This document shows positions 36,885 through 44,672 of a DNA stretch of 45,139 bases, piece after piece; within the stretch, counting starts at the first letter, position 1, and every line of letters starts with the position of its first letter. Source of the DNA: Marinobacterium iners DSM 11526 (GTDB lineage: Bacteria > Pseudomonadota > Gammaproteobacteria > Pseudomonadales > Balneatricaceae); contig NZ_FNRJ01000022.1 of NCBI RefSeq assembly GCF_900107855.1, positions 1 to 45,139 on the forward strand. The letters are read 5' to 3'. The notes under the pieces were generated by a model. That model was not told the origin of the DNA. It saw nothing but the letters and a program-made list of their open reading frames with translations, and ran no database searches. Made by a program: the position numbers and the translations under genes.

Positions 36885-37307
36885 ATGAGCCTAATCAACA
36901 TGGCAGCACAACTATTCATCAGCAAACTGGGCAGCAACGGTGACCAACTCAATCTGGGCAGTGTCGTCACGGCCCTGCAGAACCTGCTGCCGACCCAGAA
37001 TGGCGAACTGGACCTAAGTGCCCTGATCGCACAATTTACCAACGGCAACGAAGGGCTCGCCAACCTGGCCTCTTCCTGGCTGAGTGGAGGTGACAACGCT
37101 GCCCTTTCACCCTCGACCCTGCTGGATGTGCTCGGCAACGACCGCATTGCAAACTTTGCCAACAGCCTGGAACTGGGGCAGGACACCGCCACCAGCGGCC
37201 TGGCGCAGATGCTGCCGGAACTGATCGATAAGAACAGCGAAAACGGCGACCTGTTGGGCAACGCTGTCGGCGGCCTGGCCAAGGGCCTGCTCGGCAAACT
37301 TTTCTAA
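36885..37307 (+). CDS. YidB-like protein (DUF937)
   Basis: This 140-aa protein starts MSLINMAAQLFISKL. LSALIAQFTNG, LANLASSWLSGG and LAQMLPELIDKNSENGDLL match the YidB/DUF937 family, which is alpha-helical with low-complexity Gly/Leu/Ser. The ATG at 36885 has GAGG upstream; the 120-bp longer frame has no support. Its function is unknown. It is the last plus-strand gene before the cassette array. Confidence 0.75.
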   Translation: MSLINMAAQLFISKLGSNGDQLNLGSVVTALQNLLPTQNGELDLSALIAQFTNGNEGLANLASSWLSGGDNAALSPSTLLDVLGNDRIANFANSLELGQDTATSGLAQMLPELIDKNSENGDLLGNAVGGLAKGLLGKLF

Positions 37308-37381
37308 CCTGCGGGATTCGAGCTCCAAGTGTCCACACAACTTGGCCAGGTCAGATGCGTCCCGGTAATCCATAGTTGTGC

Positions 37382-37397
37382 GATATTCATGAATATC
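37382..37397. repeat. Perfect 16-bp palindrome
   Basis: GATATTCATGAATATC is a perfect self-complementary sequence about 20 bp beyond the last attC. It could be a dimeric operator or a recombination-related site. No match to a known box is claimed. Confidence 0.5.
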
Positions 37398-37414
37398 CCT
37401 CAATTATCTTGCGC

Positions 37415-37500
37415 CACATAAGGCCGTGTTAAAGGATCTCAATAGCGAAGCTATTGAGATCCCAGGGAGCGAAGAAACAGACTTTCGGTGCCTTGTTAAA
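37415..37500 (-). other. attC site G (last of the cassette array)
   Basis: Read on the minus strand it begins TTTAACAAGG (R'' box) just after the membrane-protein ORF. It has a perfect 13-bp central hairpin (37434-37446/37450-37462, loop GAA) and ends GGCCTTATG where other sites have GCGTTATG. The altered CTT in place of GTT may make this last site recombination-poor. Confidence 0.72.
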
Positions 37501-37502
37501 AA

Positions 37503-38039
37503 TCACTTCAAACCAGCCTCACGAAATTTTCGTAATAAGGTACTAATTCCTTGCGACCTAAAACAAAGATAAAATCCTATAGCCATTTCAAGAACGGTCA
37601 CTATTTGATCAATAATGTATTCGTTGCCCCTTCCTTGCTGCCACATTCCACTTATTCTGCTATGGGAGGAATACCACCACCAGAGGGCGTTTTGAACGAA
37701 ATCAGGAATAGCCCATGAAAGTATATATACACCAATTACAGTAAATATTGATACTTCAATATCTTTAGCTGTTCCATCAAAAATCACTTCATTTTCTTTT
37801 GTTTTAGGCAATATCCATCTAGATATAAGAGCAGGGTATTTAATCATAGTAATTGAAGCCATGAGCATCAAAACCACCAGTCCGATAGAGACATAGGCAA
37901 AGAGGCTCATATCTTCTTCAGATATTGAACGATACTGAATTACTGCTTGGTATTGATTAGCGCCTAAACGAAAGACATTAACAAACACATAAATACCTAG
38001 CAACCTAATTCCTACTGATAATATTTCGATACTTTTCAT
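37503..38039 (-). CDS. Cassette-encoded four-helix membrane protein
   Basis: This 178-aa protein has hydrophobic segments near residues 8-26, 46-68, 98-118 and 148-165. No family is recognised. It is markedly AT-rich. The stop codon lies 2 bp before its attC (37415-37500), a layout typical of integron cassettes. No ribosome site is clear; translation may depend on upstream cassettes. Confidence 0.7.
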   Translation of the reverse strand: MKSIEILSVGIRLLGIYVFVNVFRLGANQYQAVIQYRSISEEDMSLFAYVSIGLVVLMLMASITMIKYPALISRWILPKTKENEVIFDGTAKDIEVSIFTVIGVYILSWAIPDFVQNALWWWYSSHSRISGMWQQGRGNEYIIDQIVTVLEMAIGFYLCFRSQGISTLLRKFREAGLK

Positions 38040-38052
38040 GACTTCCTTGTAC

Positions 38053-38143
38053 TTTTAACCCGCAACAAGCGGGCGGAAAAGCGTAGTTGTTTGGGCTCAG
38101 TGGAGGACCAAAGGGCCGGAACTAGTTTAATTGCTTTGTTATC
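38053..38143 (-). other. attC site F
   Basis: On the minus strand it starts GATAACAAAG and ends GCGGGTTAAAAG. It shares the TTCCGG-CC-TT-GGTCCT-CAC block with attC site B. It belongs to the first GFA cassette (stop at 38149). Confidence 0.75.
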
Positions 38144-38148
38144 AATTT

Positions 38149-38547
38149 TTAATCATATTCAGTGTATTGAGGCAAATCATCTGTAATCTCAAACCAAGAG
38201 GCCTTGCTGCCTACAAACACATGGCATTTGGCCTGTACACCTGGGTCAGTATCAAGTGTTCCGAGGGGGAAGCCATAAATCTCAGGGTGTGCATCGAATT
38301 TCGTGTAGAGACTGGAGCCACAATTAGAGCAAAAACCTTTGTGCTCCCCCGGAGATGATTCATAAAACTTTATCAACTCTTGGCCCTGTATGGTGTTCCA
38401 ATCCGAGGAATTGACCTTAGCACGGGTTCTGAAGGCAGAGGCATGAAGCTTCCTACACATTGAGCAGTGACAGTGCAGAACATCTGTCAGCGGACCGTTG
38501 ATTTCGTATTGAACACCTCCACAGAGGCAACTTCCTGTTTGTTTCAT
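38149..38547 (-). CDS. Cassette GFA-family zinc protein 1
   Basis: This 132-aa protein of the GFA (glutathione-dependent formaldehyde-activating-like) family has the zinc clusters GSCLCGGVQY, CHCSMCRK and FCSNCGSSL. It is cytosolic. Activity on formaldehyde is not implied, since most GFA members have unknown substrates. It sits in a cassette with attC site F, upstream of the membrane-protein cassette. Confidence 0.88.
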   Translation of the reverse strand: MKQTGSCLCGGVQYEINGPLTDVLHCHCSMCRKLHASAFRTRAKVNSSDWNTIQGQELIKFYESSPGEHKGFCSNCGSSLYTKFDAHPEIYGFPLGTLDTDPGVQAKCHVFVGSKASWFEITDDLPQYTEYD

Positions 38548-38565
38548 GGATTCCTTTCCTTGAGT

Positions 38566-38630
38566 GATAACTCGTAATTTAGAGGCCGGAACTGCGTGGC
38601 AGCGGTGACCCCAGCCCCCCTGTAGGCGAC
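38566..38630 (-). other. attC site E, interrupted
   Basis: The minus strand reads GTTCCGGCCTCTAAATTACGAGTTATC, in segments: GGCCTCTAA arm, then GAGTTATC as the R' end (38566-38573). The arm TTAGAGGC (38579-38586) can pair with GCCTCTAA at 38782-38789, on the far side of the IS110 remnant. That suggests one attC split by the insertion. The R'' side (minus strand, near 38790-38800) is degenerate. Confidence 0.55.
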
Positions 38631-38781
38631 TACTGTCACTTGATACTGATTGAGCCTTCTCCCCAGCTCAGCGGTTCACCCGCTAAGCTGGATGGCGACC
38701 AAGCACAAAAAGGAGAAGACTCATGAACTTCTACCATAGCACTCATCAGTATTATTGCGGTATCGATCTGCATGCTCGCAT
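38600..38781 (+). mobile_element. Decayed IS110-family element (left end plus transposase start)
   Basis: A left-end non-coding region with an 11-bp imperfect hairpin (38664-38674/38680-38690) leads to a ribosome site AGGAGAAG and a transposase start. The element breaks off at about 38781. The left boundary is uncertain. The hairpin could be the remains of a bridge-RNA gene. It lies inside the attC site E. Confidence 0.6.
38723..38781 (+). pseudogene. IS110 transposase N-terminal fragment
   Basis: Nineteen residues, starting MNFYHSTHQYY and continuing CGIDLHAR, match the start of IS110-family DEDD transposases; the first catalytic Asp is in GIDLH. Then the frame continues in unrelated sequence to a stop at about 38875. 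It is not functional. Confidence 0.75.
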
Positions 38782-38836
38782 GCCTCTAAGTATGTATCCT
38801 CGATCAATCAAACGTGACTTGCCCCGCTTAAAGCAA

Positions 38837-41800
38837 TTAGTTCGCTTTTTCTGCTCTTTGAACACCACGTATTAAGACAAGGCCTTGTCTTAACAAACCA
38901 GACGGCGAGCCTGCAGCGTTCGCTCCGAACACATTCGGATCACCAAATACTATAAATGCATCTTTTGCCCGAGAAACGGCAACATTCAACATGTTCGGAC
39001 CAGCATCATAGAATTTGCTGCTATCTTTATTGTTTTCGCCGTATACACTTGAAAACAGTACGATCAAACGCTCGTCGCCTTGCAAGCTATGTACAGTACC
39101 CACGGTAAGCCCTTCAATGCCTACGTTTCTGAGTTCAGTGCGAATTAAGTCGGCCTGTTTGCTAAAAGGCGTGATAATGCCGACAGCGCGACGAAGCACA
39201 CTGGCATCGTCCAAGGTTTTAAACTCTTTATCTTGCTGCCTTGCATAAGCCAGCAGCGCTTGATGTTGCTCTACTAGCCACTGAGCAATCGCTTTTGCCT
39301 CTCCAGCGTTGCCTCGGCTGCCACCAAGCGATTGGGAGGGCGAATAAACAGGCTGTAAAGCCATGGTACCCCAAGGAACCTCATGTTTAGCATTACCACG
39401 AAGAGGCTCAAGTACTCCCTGGTACACCAAGTCATTACAATAGCTCACAATATCGTTAAAACAGCGACGATGTTCAGTGAGATACAAACCACGCTGCAGC
39501 TGTTCAAACTGATGATAATGACATTGTCTTTGCGCCAGTCGCATCACGCTACCACTACTTGCAAGCATGCCACTACCCAGCCATTGTTCATAATCTTGCT
39601 CATCCTCCAATAGATTGAACATAGCCAAGTTAGAGCGATCAACACTGGCGGGGATGCTCCATACCGGTTCGATTTGGTCGGTATCACCCACTATCAAGGC
39701 TCGTTTCGCTAAAGCAAAGCTGGCCGCAGAAATATCTGGAAGGGCCTGGCCTGCTTCATCTACAATAAGCAAATCAATCTCTTCTAGCTGCGGTAAATCG
39801 GCCCAACTCCCATCTTTAAACTCTCCCCCCATGAATGTATTTGGTACCATATAAAAGGTAGAGACAAAGCAAGGCGTTAACTTGGCATAGCGTCGAAGCT
39901 TGCGCAGTAGTTTGAATGGTGATTTTTTGTCCTGATCGTTGCTTTCAACAAAAGCTCTGGTCTCCTTTAGCCAACGTCCTTCAAAGTAGTGTGTCGCCAA
40001 CTTAAACAGGCGGAAACGGTAGTAACGGTCATTCAGCTCCGCTACTTGCTCGGGTACTGTTTTGCTAAAAAGCGCCAGCTTTTCTGCAGGCACAAGCCAA
40101 GTATTAAGATTGTCCTGCTGCAAATGGAAGCTCGATAAACAGCCTTCCGCCCTAGTGAGCTGTTGCTGCAGTTGGCTCATTTTGGTGCGGATTCCCTCTA
40201 TTTGCTGGTTCAGCGCCGCTTCTACCTCATCATCGCTGAAAACTTCGAGTGTCTTGTCCCATTGGTTCAACAATCGTGCTGTCTTACGTGATTCTTGCTT
40301 TCGAATCCCAGGCAACCACATCAATAAAGAGACCCACCATTTGCGCGACTCCCAAAGTTCATAAACCGCATCCAGTAGAACTTTCTCTTGCTTATAGGCC
40401 TGAGAGTGTTCGGTAAAAGCTGCTTTGAACTCAGTTATGCTTGTTTCCAAGGATTCCACTGAACCATACTGCTGTTCAATACTACGCAAAACCAACTGCC
40501 AAGCTTCTAAATAGTCAAAGCCCTGTCTGATCTTATGCTGAGTCGCACACATTTCTTTGTGCAAAGTAGCCAGTGCATCATCAACACTCTTACACTCAAT
40601 TTGCTTCCAGTTTTCGGCTTTGGCGAGGAAATTTTTCTGCGCCTCAATGATAAACGTCTGAGTTTGCCAGCCTTCCATGCAGCCCTCGCCTTTAGGACCA
40701 GCGTAGCGATAGGGATTATATTGGTTAGCTTTTTTCCCCGAGCAGAAATACAAACCATAACTGTCTACCTCTGGCAGCCAGCGCCCCTTCAGGCATTCAT
40801 CCAGCCCTGTTTCGTCAATTCGAGCAAAGCTTTCCAAAATATTTGTTACCGCCTGATTATTGTTTGAGGTGGCGACTATTAATGGTGCCTCACTTTGACT
40901 CAGTGCCGCTTGTGTCCAGAGATTAGCGACAACCGAGCGCAACAAGGTTGTTTTTCCCGTGCCTGGCGGCCCGTTTACTGCCAGAATCTCACCTGACTCT
41001 TGTTCAATAAAGTGATGCAGTACATTGCGCTGTTTCACCGAGAGCGGAAACTCGCCCGACATCTGGCCCACATGCTGTTTTGCTAGTTCTGCATTGTCCT
41101 GTTTGTCAGCGTATGCACTGAGCTTGGAGCTCTTACGATTACTGTATATTTGATAGAGCTTAGGGAAGCACCCTTTATCTACCATAAAGTCCAGTACCTT
41201 TAGCATCTTGGCTTTCGCACCTACAATGGGCGTATTCAACTGCAATAAGCACTGGTCGCTTAATGTATATTCGGGCGATATAGCCAGCTCACTCAGTTGT
41301 GTAGCAGGTAGCTCATCACTGGCTTCACGGTAGGTTTCACCGGTTGCTTTGCATAACAGCCTGGTGCAATAGGCAGTGAGCTGCGACCAGTTTGCTATGC
41401 CTTCAAATGGATGCTGAGTAAAAAATGCATCCAGTAAGCCCATTTCGGTGAAAGGCTGCGTGGCACTTTGGGTTGGACCAATCCAGATACGTGGGATCCA
41501 AGGTGCTTTGTTGGTTGGTTGCAAACTGCCATCGCGCTGTAAACTAACAAACACAACCAAGGGCATCAGTACACGTCGTTTTCTCTGGTCGCGTTCTCCT
41601 GTCTGATAATTAAGGTGATCGATACGGGGAAAAATGACGATTTCCAGCTGTTGTAAAGGCGGCTTATTTTTAGGTTGCCGCTCTTCAATGATTTTCTCTG
41701 CTAAGTCTGGATCGACTCGCCCCTGCTGCCAAAGGGAAGCAGAGAGTGCCATATAATCCGCTCTGGGGTCTTGATTTTTATCCGGACCCAATACCGGAAG

Positions 41801-41887
41801 AATATCCTTATCTTCAGGGCAGAGCCTGTCGGCGTCGATTAATGACTGGCGAAAATAGCGACTAATTCGGTTGAAATACTGGGTCAT
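38837..41887 (-). CDS. Upf1-like SF1 helicase in a cassette position
   Basis: This 1016-aa SF1 helicase has Walker A GPPGTGKTTLL (306-316), motif Ia VATSNNNQAV, motif II DEAG (710-713), motif III VGDTDQIEPV and motif V GTVHSLQGDE (930-939). Motif VI is NVAVSRAKDA (968-977). A helical insertion of about 350 residues separates Ia and II. An N-terminal about 270-aa region has no recognised domain. It resembles Upf1/AAA_12-type nucleic-acid helicases; large single-gene helicases of this class often act in phage defence, but I cannot name a defence family. Its start overlaps the stop of a short upstream frame (TAATG), and it lies between attC sites D and E. Confidence 0.85.
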   Translation of the reverse strand: MTQYFNRISRYFRQSLIDADRLCPEDKDILPVLGPDKNQDPRADYMALSASLWQQGRVDPDLAEKIIEERQPKNKPPLQQLEIVIFPRIDHLNYQTGERDQRKRRVLMPLVVFVSLQRDGSLQPTNKAPWIPRIWIGPTQSATQPFTEMGLLDAFFTQHPFEGIANWSQLTAYCTRLLCKATGETYREASDELPATQLSELAISPEYTLSDQCLLQLNTPIVGAKAKMLKVLDFMVDKGCFPKLYQIYSNRKSSKLSAYADKQDNAELAKQHVGQMSGEFPLSVKQRNVLHHFIEQESGEILAVNGPPGTGKTTLLRSVVANLWTQAALSQSEAPLIVATSNNNQAVTNILESFARIDETGLDECLKGRWLPEVDSYGLYFCSGKKANQYNPYRYAGPKGEGCMEGWQTQTFIIEAQKNFLAKAENWKQIECKSVDDALATLHKEMCATQHKIRQGFDYLEAWQLVLRSIEQQYGSVESLETSITEFKAAFTEHSQAYKQEKVLLDAVYELWESRKWWVSLLMWLPGIRKQESRKTARLLNQWDKTLEVFSDDEVEAALNQQIEGIRTKMSQLQQQLTRAEGCLSSFHLQQDNLNTWLVPAEKLALFSKTVPEQVAELNDRYYRFRLFKLATHYFEGRWLKETRAFVESNDQDKKSPFKLLRKLRRYAKLTPCFVSTFYMVPNTFMGGEFKDGSWADLPQLEEIDLLIVDEAGQALPDISAASFALAKRALIVGDTDQIEPVWSIPASVDRSNLAMFNLLEDEQDYEQWLGSGMLASSGSVMRLAQRQCHYHQFEQLQRGLYLTEHRRCFNDIVSYCNDLVYQGVLEPLRGNAKHEVPWGTMALQPVYSPSQSLGGSRGNAGEAKAIAQWLVEQHQALLAYARQQDKEFKTLDDASVLRRAVGIITPFSKQADLIRTELRNVGIEGLTVGTVHSLQGDERLIVLFSSVYGENNKDSSKFYDAGPNMLNVAVSRAKDAFIVFGDPNVFGANAAGSPSGLLRQGLVLIRGVQRAEKAN

Positions 41888-42007
41888 TACTGGCTCTTAT
41901 TAGGTGGTTTTTTGCCCAAATAATCTAAGGGGCACGCGAATTCAGCTCCCTGATGCATCCAGATGAACAGGCATGCTTTAAATTCAGTCAAGAGCCATAT
42001 GGATACA
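41888..42007 (-). other. Leader between attC D and the helicase, with a short coupled ORF
   Basis: A 23-codon reading frame (MHQGAEFACPLDYLG at its start) ends TAA, overlapping the helicase ATG as TAATG. It may allow translational coupling. It lacks a clear ribosome site and could be a remnant. Nothing else is seen. Confidence 0.35.
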
Positions 42008-42076
42008 CATAACGCTTCAATAATCGGCGCAGCTTTGCTGCGTCCGGCGCCGTAGGCGCGAAGTTGATTGACTTGT
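42008..42076 (-). other. attC site D, left part (split by IS110)
   Basis: On the minus strand the part ends GAAGCGTTATG (R' box, 42008-42018) with arms GCGCCTACGGCGCC and GCAGCAAAGCTGC. The R'' side ends at ACAAGTC (42070-42076). Rejoined with 43280-43284, TTAACAAGTCAATC forms a complete attC whose R''/L'' and L'/R' arms share TAAC and TCAAT. Confidence 0.82.
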
Positions 42077-42097
42077 ATGGATAATTCTCTGCGTTTT

Positions 42098-42290
42098 CCG
42101 GGTGAATTGGGACCCACCCTCAACGGCCATTGAGGGCCTTCATGCAGCAGCTCGGTGTAGCGCCGGCTCCTCTTGCGAGAGACCGATAACAAGTGCGTAG
42201 CGCTGCATGACTCTTTAGCGATAACTCGAACAGTCATCGGCACCCAAAGGGCATCACAGGCCCCGAGCCCGCATAGCAAGGCAGAGTTAG
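42098..42290 (+). ncRNA. Candidate bridge RNA of the IS110 element
   Basis: Hairpin 1 is CCCTCAA/TTGAGGG (42117-42123/42130-42136). A first loop has an outer stem CATGCAGC/GCTGCATG (42141-42148/42202-42209), an apical stem CTCT/AGAG (42170-42181), and TAACAAGTG (42187-42195) in the 3' internal side. That 9-mer is complementary to CACTTGTTA at the right junction (43273-43281). A second loop has ACAGTCA (42230-42236), identical to the right end next to the core (43268-43274), and CATAGCAAG (42272-42280), near-complementary to the left end. This is the IS621-type target/donor loop layout. The ends are estimates. Confidence 0.6.
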
Positions 42291-43250
<960 letters not shown>

Positions 43251-43273
43251 ATATTTAACTAGACACCACAGTC

Positions 43274-43284
43274 ACTTGTTAATG
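43274..43284 (-). other. attC site D, R'' part (right flank of IS110)
   Basis: The minus-strand CATTAACAAGT is the start of the attC split by the insertion. The stop TAA of the flanking cassette gene (43279-43281) is inside it. Confidence 0.75.
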
Positions 43285-43659
43285 TGTATTTGTGTACTCA
43301 AATGCTGTGAAAAACGGCTCTGCTTGCGGCCTATATGAAAACGATTTTTCCATAATTTCTTGGAAGCACTGAGCGAATCTAGATTCACCTTCGCGCCAAG
43401 AATATACTACAGACCCTCGTATATCTATTTGAACCACAACAATGAAGTCGGTGGGATTTGAGCTTGTTCGTTGGACACAAACCGGGAAGGCACGTGATGC
43501 AAGCTCCCCTTGAGCATTTACCAACTTCTGGATATCGGAAGAAGACAAAGCACTTTCCGAAGAGTCTGCCCTAACTTTTGCCTCATTAAATGTCAGAGGA
43601 CCAGCAGCTACCGGAATAGAAAAAGCTAGCGCCGTTAGAAGAAAAAGTCCGTATTTCAT
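43279..43659 (-). CDS. Cassette-encoded secreted protein, function unknown
   Basis: This 126-aa product has a signal peptide (MKYGLFLLTALAFSIPVAAG). The mature part has a beta-strand pattern (IVVVQIDIRGSVVYSWREGES) and two cysteines. It resembles periplasmic TonB-C-like folds only vaguely; no family is claimed. The start at 43659 is set by GGAGG 5 bp upstream, over a nearer upstream ATG. The stop lies in the R'' box of its attC, typical of a cassette. Confidence 0.65.
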   Translation of the reverse strand: MKYGLFLLTALAFSIPVAAGPLTFNEAKVRADSSESALSSSDIQKLVNAQGELASRAFPVCVQRTSSNPTDFIVVVQIDIRGSVVYSWREGESRFAQCFQEIMEKSFSYRPQAEPFFTAFEYTNTH

Positions 43660-43681
43660 TAATGCCTCCATTCTTTTTGCA

Positions 43682-43769
43682 CATTAACCCCTGCCTATGG
43701 GGCCGAACGTAGCGCCAGCAAAGTGGAGGTCCCAGCCGGGATAGCGGCGAACATCAGGCTTTTGTTATG
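43682..43769 (-). other. attC site C
   Basis: On the minus strand it begins CATAACAAAAG and ends CAGGGGTTAATG, with GGCTGGGACCTCCACTTTGC in the middle. It follows the TPR-like cassette gene; the stop TAA at 43765 is inside its R'' box. Confidence 0.75.
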
Positions 43770-44097
43770 TTTTATTCTCATTGTGCTTCCCTTCGCAGAC
43801 TTTTTTATACCAGGAAATCCTTTCAAGCCGATCTACGTCGTCAGCAGAATTCCACTGGCTTGGACATTCTACTGAGTGCCGAATACAATAGTCCATGTGC
43901 GTTATTGATGCTGCGAAATTACCGCGATGATATTCAATAATGCCCAGGTCTTCATGGACTAATGGCAACATGGAGTCTTCAGGACCGGCTTCAAGGATAC
44001 TGATCAGCAGATTATAAGACTGGTCGTACTGTTCCCGAAGAAGTAGCCCATGAGCTTTACCAAAACGGGCACTCAATCTGAAACTCTTAAATATCAT
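43765..44097 (-). CDS. Cassette-encoded TPR-like protein, function unknown
   Basis: This 110-aa helical protein has a helix-turn-helix pair reminiscent of a TPR (LVHEDLGIIEYHRGNFAASI). It has no signal peptide. It is AT-rich. It lies between attC sites B and C, and the first attC-proximal base pairs contain its stop. Partners are unknown. Confidence 0.6.
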   Translation of the reverse strand: MIFKSFRLSARFGKAHGLLLREQYDQSYNLLISILEAGPEDSMLPLVHEDLGIIEYHRGNFAASITHMDYCIRHSVECPSQWNSADDVDRLERISWYKKVCEGKHNENKT

Positions 44098-44110
44098 ACT
44101 GCCTCACAAA

Positions 44111-44206
44111 CATAACGCCAATATTAAGCGGCGCCCGTGTAGCGCAGCGAAATGGGCGTCCGGTGTAGGACCGAAGGCCCGGAACGTACTACAACAATTT
44201 GTTAAG
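44111..44206 (-). other. attC site B
   Basis: On the minus strand it begins CTTAACAAATTG and ends GCGTTATG. It has a CGGGCC/GGTCC-type arm and a TTAATATTGG L' box. It is the clearest attC in the window and carries the stop of the second GFA gene. Confidence 0.85.
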
Positions 44207-44608
44207 TGATTCCAGGCTCTCAGGGCCGCCCTCCAATCGAACGCACTCAGCGAATTCTTGCTCCCATGGCGCGGCGGAGGCTGTGTGGAGGTGAACAGAA
44301 ACCCTTGATACGGCGAGTTCATCGAGCAAACCGGCTGGAACCCAAACCATCTCGGTGCCCCGCAGGCTATTTGGAACCGGACTTCCACAACTTGAGCAAA
44401 AATCGCTCCGGAAACCACTTGGCTTTTGGTACGACCGGATCTCGCTTTGGCCTGAGACCCAACGAAAACTAGAACCTTGCACAAATGTGGCAGCGTTAGC
44501 GGCAGCCCCAGTGGCTTTGCGGCACAGCGAGCAGTGACACTGATAGAGATTCCGTATCTCCCCATCAATTTCGAATTTCACGCTTCCGCAGAGACATTCA
44601 CCTTGCAT
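44189..44608 (-). CDS. Cassette GFA-family zinc protein 2
   Basis: This 139-aa GFA-family protein has clusters ECLCGSVKF, CHCSLCRK and FCSSCGSPV. It is about 30-35% alike to cassette protein 1 by eye, so the two are separate acquisitions rather than a recent duplication. The C-terminus (about 40 residues) is longer and differs. It is the first complete cassette at the right end. Confidence 0.87.
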   Translation of the reverse strand: MQGECLCGSVKFEIDGEIRNLYQCHCSLCRKATGAAANAATFVQGSSFRWVSGQSEIRSYQKPSGFRSDFCSSCGSPVPNSLRGTEMVWVPAGLLDELAVSRVSVHLHTASAAPWEQEFAECVRLEGGPESLESLNKLL

Positions 44609-44623
44609 CGATCAATCCTTTGG

Positions 44624-44672
44624 CACTTAACGCCCGCATTTGCGGCTGGTTTGGAGTGCAGCGGAAAACCAG
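44624..44672 (-). other. attC site A, cut by an IS3 element
   Basis: The minus strand reads GCCGCAAATGCGGGCGTTAAG at the R' end, with CGCTGCACTCCAAACCAG before it. The R'' half is missing because an IS3-family end begins at 44673. Confidence 0.72.

Noticed and set aside
38837-41887. Assigning the helicase to a named defence system
   Set aside because: Motifs show only an Upf1-like SF1 helicase; no partner nuclease or effector gene is next to it.
41887-42279. 130-codon minus-strand frame spanning attC D and the IS110 left end
   Set aside because: It crosses the element boundary and the candidate bridge RNA, so it cannot be an ancestral gene. Only its last 23 codons are discussed.
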